A stretch of DNA of 64,000 nucleotides from Vermamoeba vermiformis. Lineage: Eukaryota; Tubulinea; Echinamoebida. The notes under the pieces were generated by a model that was not told the DNA's origin, ran no database searches, and was given only the letters and a program-made list of their open reading frames with translations. Below, in pieces: positions 49,233-61,200 of the stretch (the stretch's first letter is position 1; every line of letters begins with the position of its first letter). A program made the position numbers and the translations under genes. The stretch lies in assembly GCA_045837725.1 (NCBI GenBank), contig JBEWZL010000300.1:248001-312000 (forward strand). Reading direction: 5' to 3'.

Positions 49233-50616
49233 TTAAAGTCGTCGTTTCTTATCAGGAGGACTGCCATCAGCTGTGGGGGTGTATGCTGCATAGGGGGGAT
49301 TGGGAGAGATCTGATAGTTCTGCGGCGGTGCATTGTTCGGTACTGCATTGAACTGTGCATCATCCATGTGCGTCAGCGCGTATTCTGTTTGAATTAAGGT
49401 TAACGATGTCATTTAATGGGATGCAGTGGGGTACCTTCGGAGGCTGTGAGAGTCATGTCGTACTCACTGACTGCGTTGCTTTGATTGTTAGTAAATTGCT
49501 GTTGTTGATTAGGCTGAGGATTGGTGAGAGGAGGATTAGGATTGGGTGGAGTATATGGTGCGCGATTGTTCATCATGGGTGCTGTGTTGGGACGTGCAGC
49601 CATTGGAGGAGGGGCACCGCGACCCATCGTGTTGTTGACCGCTGTTTGTGGGGTAAATGGGCGCTGCTGACCTGGCGGCATGTTATTGGTCACAGGTTGA
49701 TTCATAGGCTGCGGTGGTGGTGCCATCGCTGTGTTTGGTGGCAGTGCGGACTGTGGTTGTGGTGCACTGTTGTTGGACTGCGTTACAGCGGTTGAATAGC
49801 CAGGTTGTGGGCCCATGTTAGTTGAGACTGTGTTCATGCCTGGCTGAGGTGCAGACACTGCTTGAGTTGCATTTGCAGCTTGATTCAAGCCGTGAGGTGC
49901 AGCTGCGGGCTGAGTGGGTGGCGCGGTTGGGGGTGGTCCTGAGCGCAATTGATCGTAGCCGACTTGACCCGTTGCATTGCCTTTGACTTTGTTTTTCACC
50001 TTGCTCAAGTGCTCCTTGTCGTATATACAATTGCCCAAGGCATTGCCGAACAGACGCAATGCGCGTTTGCGAGCATCAGAGACTGCTTCTTTCTTGGCAT
50101 TTTCGATGGCCGAGCCTTTAATCTTGTTTTCACTGATGCCGTAGCCAACATCCTGCGCAATAATAAGCATGCATTCGTAATAATTTCCAGTAAAAATTGA
50201 ATCTACCTCGTGCGAAGTGCCGTCCTTCAGCGACACTTTGACCACCGCTGTGACACCAACGCGGAATCTACCTTGCGACTCTTCGATCTGCGTAAAATTA
50301 GATGGCATGATATGATATTAATAAATTCGGCTTACGAAATCAGGAGTGATGTCTACGATAGACGAACTCCAACCGTTGAATCCAAAAATACTATTTGCCA
50401 ATTCAATCACCTTCCAGGACTCGACATAGGTAAATTTTACTAGTAAAAAATATTAGGATCATTTAATATTATTTTTTTGGAATATTTCTAATTACCTCCA
50501 CCCGCGCCAGGTCTGCTTGCCAGATGTTCATCACCGAGTTTCTGCTCTAGTAAGCGTCTAATAATAGACCTCTCCTGCTCAGTAAATTCTTCGGTGCCAA
50601 ACAGAGATGTTGCCAT
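49233..50616 (-). CDS. RAD52: DNA repair protein RAD52
   Basis: A strand-annealing ring protein in homologous recombination. The N-terminal domain is well kept: FGTEEFTEQERSIIRRLLEQ, LASRPGAGGG, VIELANSIFGFNGWSSS, GRFRVGVTAVVKVSLKDG, DVGYG, NAKKEAVSDARKRALRLFGN and ALGNCIYD. An intron (near 50159-50206) interrupts the block before DVGYG; read through, it would insert 16 codons. The C-terminal half is proline, alanine and glutamine-rich, ends in KKRRL (possible nuclear signal), and shows no clear RAD51-binding motif. About 420 aa. Divergent from the GNPTAB-like gene with 139 bp between. Confidence 0.95.
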
Positions 50617-50755
50617 CTGTGGTGTTCGTAATAAAAAAATTGGGTTGAATAAACAATTCTCAGAAATCCAAACACATTTATGCGCGAAAAGGGAGAGGAA
50701 ATTTATTGTGACTCAATCACAAGGCAGGAGCAAGAGTTAACATGTTATTATTGCA

Positions 50756-53700
50756 ATGCATGCTCCTGAGTTGTTAGTTTCGCTGCTAAAAACGCGATGG
50801 GGATCTGTTCTCCTGCTTGTGCTGCTAACAGTTACGATCAACTCGTGGATGTACATGGTGGCTTCTTTAATAAACCCGTACCTCATATCGCAACGCAGTG
50901 CATCGCATTCAACATTAATCAATGCCTTGCGAGAGAGCCCGTTCGAAAGCAGAAACACGTCGATTGAAGCAGATCAGATCCCGCAGATCGATTTTGTCTA
51001 TACTTGGGTTAACGGCTCTGATCCAAAACAGCTTGAAAGTACGTCTATATTATAGTGGCTAAGATTATAAACTTGCTTACACGATTTATTTTAGTGTTGA
51101 GAATCGCTAAGAGCAATTACATGCTTGAAAGAAATTTGACAGGTAAGGGCAGGACGTTAATATTTATATGATGAGTGTATTGTTGTAAAAATGGCTATTT
51201 TACAAATTATTTGAGTGACGTCACTAACGACATCCAGCACTGCGCCCTTGCAATGAAACAGAGAAACCGTCAGACGGAGTGTGCTTTAAAGACGAAGGAT
51301 CGACAGCGAATCGATTTGAAGACAATGACGAGCTTAAATATTCACTTCGTAGCATTTGGAAAAACGCTCGTCCCTGGATCCGACACATCTACTTGGTTAC
51401 TAATGGTCAAATACCTAGTTGGCTCGATTTAAACAATCCCATGATCACTATTGTAACGCACGAGCAGATATATAGCAACAAAAGTCACTTGCCAACCTTC
51501 TCGTCGCCGTCGATCGAGACACATCTGCACCGCATTAAAGGACTGAGCGACAAGTTCTTATATTTGAACGATGACGTCATGTTTGGTCGCGAAGTGTGGC
51601 CCGACGACTTCTTCACGCGCGGACGAGGTCAGAAGGTCTATCTCTCGTGGCCCGTGCCGCAGTGCAATGACGGCTGTCCCGCGAATTGGATTGGCGACGG
51701 CTACTGCGACTTGGCGTGCAATGTGTCCTCGTGCGACTGGGACGGTGGGGACTGCGCCAATCAGACTTCAACGACCTCGAGCAGCACGACACACCCGTGG
51801 TGGGGTCAAGCCAATACGAACAACCGCGGCTCACCGACCGAACACTACTGCGTGCCTGGCTGTCCTGACTCGTGGATTGGCGACAAGTACTGTGACCGCG
51901 CGTGTCGTAATGTGCAGTGTGGCATGGACGCGGGTGACTGTGGCGTCGATCAAATTGCGGAGAATTTATTTGCGGTGGTGTTGACATCTGACGCGGTGAC
52001 ACTTGACACTTCAAACAACAGCATCGAGGACACGTCAAACAGCACTGAGGCGAGTGTCAGTGGCGAGGCCGAGTACAAGAAAGGTGTGACCCATGTGCAG
52101 GTGTCACCCAAGCTTGTGACAGGTGGCAATATGACACATGACGACGTGATATTAGCACAACTGCACGATCAACTCGTGTCAGCGTACATCAACATGAGTG
52201 CAGTGATTGCGGAAGAAGACACCATCACCGACTCGTACCACGACAATTCAGACATGATTCGCACAGCCACCATCTCGCAGAAGCACAAAGTGATGACACT
52301 GACATTCCACCGCAACAAACAGGGACACATGGCGCAGATTGTCATTCAGTATCGCCGTGCTGGACAAGAGACCGAGTATCAAGTCGCGTTCAACATCAGT
52401 CTCGGCACCCCTCAGCCACGAGCTGCACCTCAAGCACCGACGAGCGCATCTAACTCGACTGATGGCACTGCACCAGCGAGTGAAGAGAATAGCGGAACAA
52501 CTACCGAGACACCTGTCAACAATGACGCAGTTGTCACCGAGACACCTGTCACTCAGCCAATCACAATCGAGGCTGAAGTCGAGCGCACACAGCGCGCACT
52601 GCTGTCCTTGGACGAGGAGCCAATCATACGCCGCAGACCTCGTCCGACACACGAGCTGAGTGAACGACTGACGCACGAGCAGTTGAATGCGCTGTTGCGT
52701 GCTGCACAGACTGGTCTCGACTACCGCGCGCACACTGCATTCCCCTGGGACCAGACTGTTAAAGTGCGTGCTGGACGACGTCTGCTGGACACCTACGGTG
52801 AGAGTTTGAAGTACGCCAACAGACTGTTGAATGCCGAGTTTGGTACCACACCGCGTCACGTGCCCGCACACATGCCGCACATGATCGACAAGCACTTGAT
52901 GCAACAGCTGCAAGATCACTGGCCGCAACACTTTGAGCGCACTTCATCGCACTTGTTCCGCGAGCCCGATGACCTGCAGTACGCCTTCACGTACTTCTAC
53001 TATCTCATGCACCAGCGCATCGAGTACAACTTCACGCGGGTGTTCAACGAACTGGACGCAGATCACAGCGGCACATTGGACCTCAATGAACTGCGCACAC
53101 TCGCTGTAGTGGTGCTGGCCTCGCAGCAAGAGACTCGTCTGCGCGCCAATGAGAACCACGTGTTTGTGATGACCGCAGCCATGTTCTACAACTTCACGAA
53201 CGACATTTTGAACTGTCCTGAAGAGCCAGTGCCGAGCACTGCGAGCGAGACCTCGAACAGTACCGTGCCCAGCGACAGTGCACCAGTGCTGGCCGTGGAG
53301 GTGCCACTGAGTGAAGAACAGAGCCTTCAGAGCGACAACGAGACGGTGAGTGAGACGAGTGTGCTGCTGCAGCTCGAAGCGATGAACATCAGCGTGACAC
53401 TGCGCATGTTGACTGAGTGCCCGCACGTGATGCGACAGATTGACGAGTACTACAAGAAACGACTGCGCAACAAGTAAGTCACTCAACCACTATTGTGCCC
53501 TATATTCACCGTGTACGTCAGATTTGAAGTGCTGGACACGGAAGAGGTCGCATTCATTATGATCCCCACCAACTCCACTAGTCTCTTGCCCAAACTCGAT
53601 GGCATTCGTCAGAAGCGACACAAGTTCCTGTGTCTGAACGACGATCTCAATCACACCAATCCCGAGGCCAAGCGCGTCATCAAAGTGGTGCAGGATCTGC

Positions 53701-54017
53701 TGCGAACACTGTTCCCCGATCCCTCGCCGTTTGAACTCGCGCCAGGAGTGTACAACAAGCACTTGTGGGTGCAGGACTACTTGGACGAGTACGTTGTTAT
53801 ACACTCACATCACTAGTCTGTACTAACCCTCTCTAACAGACATCTCGAACAACAGAAGGCCAACCAGCACAAAAAGAATTTGATCTACGTCCTCTTCATC
53901 GTGTTGTGTGCTGCGCTGTTCATGCTGGTGCGGACTTGTTCAGCAGATCTGCCGCGCAAGAACAAGCAAGGACGATCCGTGCGCGAATCACGCTATCTCA
54001 ATCTACTCAACGTGTAA
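50756..54017 (+). CDS. Stealth-family GlcNAc-1-phosphotransferase (GNPTAB-like)
   Basis: A type II/III Golgi membrane enzyme; the animal homologue starts the mannose-6-phosphate tag on lysosomal enzymes. An N-terminal anchor (SVLLLVLLTVTINSWMYMV) precedes Stealth CR1 (IDFVYTWVNGSDP). CR2 is LKYSLRSIWKNARPWIRHIY then LYLNDDVMFGREVW, with the conserved DD. Two LNR modules sit after CR2 (CPANWIGDGYCDLAC, CPDSWIGDKYCDRAC). CR3 is HMPHMIDKHLMQQLQDHWP, followed by an EF-hand (DADHSGTLDLNE). CR4 is KFLCLNDDLNHTNPEAK, and a C-terminal membrane helix follows (IYVLFIVLCAALFMLV). About 1,000 aa in seven exons. The order equals human GNPTAB minus the DMAP1-binding region and large spacers. Confidence 0.95.
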
Positions 54018-54044
54018 ATAAAGAAATGTTATTTTATTCCACTG

Positions 54045-56862
54045 TTAGCGTGAGAATTTAGCAGCGACTTGTGTCTGCAACTGCATCAAGAACTCGTAGT
54101 ACGAGTAGAGTGTCTTGCTGCGATCTTCAACAAAGTAGGACAAGAAGCGCGATGAACTGGGCTCACCATCACGCAGCACGCAGAGTGGCTGGTAGATGCC
54201 TTTCTCTGCGCGGAGTGACTCTATTAGCTGCGAGACACGCGCACCGAGCGGTGTTTCTTTGTTGATCTGGATCTGATGCGCAATACCATTATTAGTCGTC
54301 GAAATAGGGACTGATCATAGGAGTGACTTACCGTGGTGGGATCCACGCCATCGAGCGATGAGAGACCAAACACTTGCTGCAAGAACTCGATGGAGATGGC
54401 CTTGCCGACCCACAGCAGCAACACTTCGCCGTTGTCGAGCAGAAAGGCGCCCTGACGATCCAACTTCTCACTCGACAGCGTGAGCACTGCGGGGGTGTCG
54501 TCCGTGAGTGTGTGCAGGGCGTACAGGTGCGGATAGAGGGCGAGCAGTGTGCGCGATGAGGACAAGCTGCGCAAGCGTTGCATGTGATAGGCGCGCAGAT
54601 CTGGATTGACGTCTTGATAGGCGCGCAACACGGGGTGCTTGATCATGGCGAGAATGTGCAGCGGCAGCGAGGTGAGGGTGGCAGGCAAGAGCAGCTGCGC
54701 ACTCGCTTGACCAGTGCCGAGGGTCTGACGATAGCTGGCGAGTATGTCGACCACTTTGTTGACCAGGGCCTCGCGCGCATCGCTGATCTTGGCTTGCAGG
54801 GCGCGATCGATCGCCATCTTGATCAACAGCGCGGCCACTGCTTCACCGTCCGCCAAGTTGAACATGTCCTGCATGTTGGAGGTGGTGGGCAGGCACATGT
54901 TGAGCACACGAATGCGCCGCTCGCTGGTGGAGGTGGTGTAGAGCAGCGCGGCTTGAATGAAGTTGTAGCTCGTGGTCAAGTTCTCTTGCAGCGCCAATTG
55001 CACTCCGAATGCCTTGTCGCAGTCCACGCTGGGCAGTGCGAGCAGATCGGAGCTGCGCAAGAAGAATGCACCGTGATAGGCCTGCACTTTGACGCCCTTG
55101 CTGCATCGCACGCGCATGACACCCTCCCAGCCCGTGGTGCGGATCAGATTGTGGCGCACGTCTTCAATCAGCTGATTGCCATCGCGCGGCAGTTGGAACT
55201 CGGGGTAGTAGTAGAGCTGTCCGCCCGTGAGGTGTGCGAGGGGTGCGAGGGAGGTGACGTCGTGGTACTGCGGGGTGAGCAGGAACAGATCCACGCTGAT
55301 CTGCAACTTGCTGCACTCGAGGGCCAAGTTCTTATAGAATTCAGTCTGCGGCTTGAACAGCTGTGTCTCGCGATCACTGCCGCTCAGCGTGGCGCTGTCA
55401 GGTGCGAGGGACTTGACGTCAAAGCGCGCAGCTAGCTTGCCGACACCGAGGCTGGGCAACTGTGCCGTGAAGAGCAGCACTTTGCCACCGAGATGTCGCG
55501 CCACTGTCATCGCTGCTTTGACTGCAGGACCGAGACACGCTTGCACATTCTGCGACTGCGCGAACATCTGTGGCAAGCGTGTGAGCAGCGTGTCAATGAC
55601 CTGCTTGCTCTCGTGCAAATTGACGAGCAGATCCAGTCCTTGCGGCACAAAGGCCTCGGTGAGATCTGCCACACACAACATCTGTGGCTGCGAGAGCCCT
55701 TGCTTGAGATTGTAGAAGTGAATGCTGCTGTCGTAGGTGATGATCGCGACTTTGGTGCGCGGATCTGACAGCGGAATCGCAGCCTCGTTGTGCTCGGTGG
55801 CGAGTTGCAGCACGTGCTTGATGGCGTGTGTCACGTACTGCAGTCCCCCGCTGTGCACGTTGTAGTAGGAGACATCGATCACAAAGATGTAGCTCGGAGG
55901 CATGGGAGGACGCACCATGTACTCGCCAGGTGCCACAAAGTCCACCACGCCGCTGCTCAGTTCGGGTCGGGACGGATAGTCTGCGCGCCGTCCAGTCTGC
56001 GGATCTAGCGGACTGAAATAGCCTGCTGGCGTGTCATTGGCACGACCGCACAGATTGCAGATGAAGGATTGGCCGCCCTTGCTCCACTGCATGAACGGAT
56101 TCATGTACGCGCGGCAGATGTGACATCTTACGATACCAATGGAGCCAAAGTCAATCAGCGGCACTGGTTCCTTAAATAATACGAGCACGCTGTTAGTTAA
56201 CTGGCAGCAGATCTGAAATCGCGGAATATTGCGCTAGTACTTGGACTCGCAAAGTTTTTTTGGAATAAGATTTTTGATCTACAGCGCTATTAAACAATAT
56301 GACGAGCCAATTAGGGACACAATCGGAGAAGCTTGTCCGATTAAATTAATTTTGAAATTTTTTCGATTTTTTCTATTGCAATTTTCATTTTAACAGCGCT
56401 TACTTTGTATTCATCAGACAACGGTTGAATAACACATCCCACTGGTATTGATGATTTGTTTAATATTTCCATCGTCTTGGGAATGCAATTGACTGTCATT
56501 CGCATCAGCTTGGCTGGAGCTTGACTTTCAGCTGAGAATTGAGGTTGTGTAGGTTGCGGGGTATTATATACATTAGGGGTAGTGGTCGGGGTATTATTGA
56601 AAGGTGCTGCAGGGTAAGTGGGAGTGGCAGCTGGGTTGAATGCACCAGGCACAGTCGTAGCGACATTCGGCTGTACGAATGTGTTCGGTGCTGCGGGAGT
56701 GTAGGGCGCTGCGGGAGTATAGGGCGCAGCAGGGGTATAAGGAGCTGTATTCTGGGCCACTGGATTGGTCTGCAGATTCATAGCTCCAAACTGCTGATTG
56801 AGATCTGCCGTGGGAGGGGCATTAGGATCTCCCTGCGGATATACACGTCTCTTATTGGACAT
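54045..56862 (-). CDS. SEC24: COPII coat protein SEC24
   Basis: The cargo-binding subunit of the inner COPII coat. Three exons (56404-56862, 54332-56170, last ending 54045) give about 840 aa. The proline-rich N-terminus contains a repeated PYTPAA unit. The splice DEYK to EPVPLIDFGSIGIVRC leads into the zinc finger (CHICRAYMNPFMQW, FICNLCG). The vWA trunk follows (SYIFVIDVSYYNVHSGGLQ, VAIITYDSSIHFYNL, GGKVLLFTAQLPSLG), then the helical and gelsolin domains (DNGEVLLLWVGKAIS). It ends IQINKETPLGARVSQLI and SRFLSYFVEDRSKTLYSYYE. Convergent with the GNPTAB-like gene with only 27 bp between stops. Confidence 0.96.
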
Positions 56863-56969
56863 CCTCAGCTGTGTGTGATGATAAAATAAATACAAACAAT
56901 AGCAGCGCAGTCAGTTTTAATTCTGTTTTGCTTACGTCACACACACGACGTCGAACACTTTTGTTAACA

Positions 56970-58112
56970 ATGACCGCGCTGCTCGTGTTCTGCGCAGTGT
57001 GTGTGCTGGGACTGGTCACACCTGCTTGGGGCTTCACTTCAGTGTTGGCTTGGGACGCACAGGTCTGCGGTCAAACAACGTGCAGACTCGGCGCGAGTGT
57101 CAGATCGACTTTGGTCAATGATGCCAGCGAGTACGTAATATTGCGGCATCCTTCACGCGATGATGTCGTGATTGAGCTCAATATTCGACCGCTCTCAAAA
57201 CGGGTGAACTTGTTTTTCAAATATCAACGAAATTTCACAAACTTGTACGAGGCCAGCAGCGAGGGACTCAACTGCATGTATTCCAACAGCGAGGTAGAGT
57301 GCCATATAGCGTGCATGTGAGCTGATGCTTCTTAGAATCCTCAAAGCCCCTGTCAAGCGGCGCACTCACTGTGCTGTCTGACCGACACTGCGCGCCCAGC
57401 TGGGCACTATTGTCTGCTCGCTGACGAGGCTCAGAGTTACGCTGCGTACTCCATTGACGACATAGCATTCATTGCAGCGCTGCAGCTCAATGTCACTGTG
57501 AGGTCTGCGAACACGACCAGCCATGCCGTGGTGCAGCTCTCGAGCACATCCAGCAGCATTGAAGACACTGCACTCAGCGCACAACTGTTCACTTATGAGA
57601 GCGTGCCTGTCAGCTCGTACGTCACATAGTTGCTATGCACTCACTCACACGACACAGCTTAACTACCGTAGCGCAAACACTGCTCTTATTCGTGCCACGT
57701 GATGCGGCACGTGACTGGTTCGTGGTCGACAGCAGCAGCACGATATTCCCGCGACTGAGTCTGTCGCGCGAGGAGTGGCTGCGTCAAGTGAGTACTCTGC
57801 CTCCACTGATGCACTTATATGTATTCTCGTACACTAGGTGAGTTGCGTGCAGCCAGTGCACTACTTGACCGCCACACAGTCCCTCGCACCACGTGATCAG
57901 TACCACTCGCTGCAACAGCAACGATGGGAACTCTATTACAGTGCCGTGGACAGTAATTCCGCTGTCACCGCCACGGACACGCTGTTCAGGTAGTACTCGT
58001 CGCTTTATATATGCACCGCTGCTGGTATTGACGCGCGTGTGTCAGGTCCATGCAGCTGACGTACACTGCGAGTGCGAGCTATCAACTCACGCTGCTGATC
58101 TATTACGACTAG
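56970..58112 (+). CDS. Unrecognised secreted or lumenal glycoprotein
   Basis: I do not recognise this family. Five exons join in phase to about 310 aa. A clear signal peptide (MTALLVFCAVCVLGLVTPAWG) starts at 56970. Cysteines occur mostly in the first half (CGQTTC, CQAAHSLCC, HYC), suggesting disulphides. N-glycosylation sequons include NFT, NVT and NTT. The body alternates short hydrophobic strands (AQTLLLFVPRD, DWFVVDSSSTIFPRL, YQLTLLIYYD), suggesting beta structure, and no membrane anchor is visible at the C-terminus. Expression from a 107 bp shared promoter with SEC24 suggests, weakly, a link to secretion. HAP2/GCS1 was considered and not supported. Confidence 0.7.
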
Positions 58113-58169
58113 CTGATTGGTCCAGTGCGCAGTGTCTGATTGGTCCAGGCGCAGTGTCTGATTGGTGTC
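58113..58169. repeat. 22-23 bp tandem repeat with inverted CCAAT boxes
   Basis: Unit 1 (58113-58135) and unit 2 (58136-58157) differ by one base and one deletion; a third partial copy begins at 58158. Each holds CTGATTGGT, the reverse of ACCAATCAG, an ideal NF-Y site. It starts directly after the stop codon of the secreted-protein gene, in the 120 bp between two convergent genes. Confidence 0.85.
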
Positions 58170-58232
58170 TCCCCTCACACGCATTCGTAGTCCCCAATGT
58201 ACATATAAATACACAGCTTTATATACAATACA

Positions 58233-61200
58233 CTACTTGTTGTTGTTCGTGCTGTCGCGCTTGACAGCAGGAGGGGGTGGTCGTTTGACTTGCGGATTGA
58301 ACTTGACCGCTGCAGGGTCGTGCGGTCCAATCGAAATCGAGCGACTCAGCGGCGAGGGCGAGGGCGAGGGCGGGGCTTTGCTGGCGTTGTTGTTCACTGA
58401 ACTGCTGCTCAGACTCAGCGGCATCACGGGCACACTCAGCGCGGCTGGACGGGGCGAGGACGGTGTGGGCGTGGTGGCACTGCTCTTGAGATATTCCGCT
58501 TTCAACGGATACAAGCGATGCATGAATTCTTCCGCAGCGCGTGGTGCTTTGTAGCGTCGCACAGCCTCTTGAATGTAGCGCGTGCGAATGGTGAATCTGC
58601 AAAGATCGAGGTGAGCGAGTGCGAACAGAAGGCGGATGCTAAAAATAGACTCACGGGTGCTCGTAGCCCTTCTGCGAGTATCTGACAGCACGATGCGCAC
58701 TGACAGCGGTGAGACGGAGCAGATCCGCTAGTGTGCGCTTGGTGACGATCATGCCGTCCTGCAACGGACCAATCACCTTCAACTGCGAGGGGGTGGTCAG
58801 TCACGTGATTCCATCCGTCGCTGCTACCGTACCTTGTCTTTCTTGAACACCTGAATGCGGAACAGGCCCGACGAGAGCGGATAGACGACAATGTGCGCGT
58901 CATTGAACTGCGACACAATCACATTCGGATCGTAGTCGCGCTTGTGCTCGCTCCACACAATGTGCACGGGATCATTGCCCACGTGCCGCTTCTTGGTCAC
59001 CTGCTTGGGGTCACTGTCCTTGGTGGGCATGTAGCTCACCACGTGATACACCAACTCGTAGCGCTCATTCGCGTAGTACGGTGTCACAGTGCCATTCGAG
59101 CCATCTGCCGCCAGTCCCGCTTTGAATCCAGCGTGTGTCTGGATCTCCACTGGCCAGCCCAGTCCGCGCAGCAGGGCGTGGTACTCAGCGCTGCCCTCGT
59201 CGTTGCACAGAATGTCCAGCTGTCGCTCTTGGCCCTCGCGCACGTAGATGACACCCACTTTGATCACTTCACGACCGCGCACACGATCCAAGTCCTGCAG
59301 CGCACGACGCAAGCGCGAACTGTCTTCGAGCTGATGGAGCTCGCGTCTGTGTGCGGGGGACAGCATGCCCAGGGCACTGAGCAGCACGCGACTGCACGAG
59401 AACAGCGACACGGGACTCGCTGATTCACTGAACGGCTCTGCTGCGCGCTGCAGGGGATCACGTGGACTGGTGCGAGATTGCACGGAGATATCTTGGAGTA
59501 TCTGTTCGTCGAGCAGGGGTCTGTTGGCGCGGATCTCAGCGCTGTACGCACCACTCAGGCGCGGTTGACCCAGCGCCGCAGCACCGAGCTCAGCACCGCT
59601 CTCCAGGGCCTCAGGGTGCTGCGCGTACAGTGCGGCGAGGTGTGCGGACAGCGGGCACGGTGGTGGCACGTCACGTGATGAGGGAGTGAGGGGCCGCGGT
59701 GAAGCCAGCGAGTCACGTGACTGCGCAATCACGTGCTCATCGCCCCAGTCCACGGCACAATCCCACGCGAACTTGCCGAGTGGCGTGCGCACGACGAATC
59801 GCACGCAGTGATCGGTGAGGGGATAGAGCGCGAGCACGTGCCGATCGTAGTGCGAGAAGAAGAGTGCCTCCACTGTCTTGTCTTCTTCGTCCTCCAGGAA
59901 CGACTCCATCATGGTGGCACCTGCAGGGGTCGGAAAGTTGTTGTAATAGCTGGTCAGTGTGGCTAAAAATAGCTCTGCTGCTTGCTGCACGCTGTTCGAG
60001 CCATGCGCGGGCTGACGCATCAATCGCACCAACACGCTCTCTTGTGCTGGCAGAGTGCCACTGCGGCGTGGTGTGCTCTCACTGCCGCGCAGGGTCTTGC
60101 GCGTGTTTTCTTTGCGCTTCTTTTTGTCAGACTCCTCCTCCTCGCTGACACGTGTCTCGCTGTCTGCGCGTAGATTGGGCTCGGTGCCGATCTGTCCCAA
60201 GAGCGCGAGTTCGAGCAGACGAAAGATCTTGCTGTTGAGCTCGGGGTCGGTGAGGAACAGATTGCCCTGGGAGACGAGCCAGGCTGAGAGTGTGTGGAAG
60301 TTGTCGTTGATCACCTTGTCACGTGGTGCAGTGGGCGCGGCGAGCAGTTCATTCAACAGCTGCGCAATGTTGTCGGTGAGCAGTGCAATCACCGAGTAGG
60401 TCAGATCGTGATTCAGCGCCGTGAACTCCTCCGTCAGCGTCGTCAGGCACCCCAGCACTTCGCACGCGGTCAGTGCCACGTGATCGTCGCGGTGGCGCGT
60501 GTGTTCTATAATTAGCTGCAGACTGCGCACCACAATGTCCATTCTGGGTGCGAGGGAGTTGACGGCGCGCAGCTCATCGAACACGTGCACGCAGAGGCCC
60601 CACAGGACCTGTTGACGCGTGGTGGCATCGATGGGCACTGTGCCACTGAGCAGCTGGTGCAGCAGTGCGGTCAATCGATCGCGCAGTTCAGTGGCACTCC
60701 AGCTCTGCTCGCTGCTCGGCACTGCGTAACTGGCTGCGGGATAATGCGCGGGATAACTCAGCAGCGAATTGAGCAGCGTGATGGCACTCCGCTGCACTTC
60801 AGTGCTGATGGTGGTGCGCTGTGTGAACTGGTGGCACGGTTAGCGAGAGAATTGAATTGACAGGTGTCAAACAGCGTCACGTACCAAGCTTTGCAGTTCA
60901 GTGAGATAGGCACTGACCAGCACCGCTGACCCTGGTAGATCGTAGCTGAAGATGAGGCGCGTGGAGATCAGCACGGCATCGCGCACTGGCTCGCGATCAC
61001 TGCTGAGGCCCTGGTAGAGCGGTTAGTGAGGGGGTGCCAGGTGCCAGTCACGTGACTTACATTGAGCACCACGCGATAGAAGTGTGCCAGCAGATCGATC
61101 GAGAGTGGTTGCGCGTGTTGGCGACAGAACAGCTTGGCGAGCACGCGATACGCGATCACGAGGCCCTGCTGTCGATCGGTGGCACTGTAACAGGCCTGCA

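Noticed and set aside
54578-55435. Long plus-strand frame opposite SEC24
   Set aside because: It is the shadow of a GC-rich coding exon on the other strand; composition is histidine and glutamine-rich without any family pattern.
56970-58112. HAP2/GCS1 gamete fusion protein
   Set aside because: The signal peptide and cysteines first suggested it, but the HAP2 cysteine-rich block and C-terminal membrane anchor are absent.
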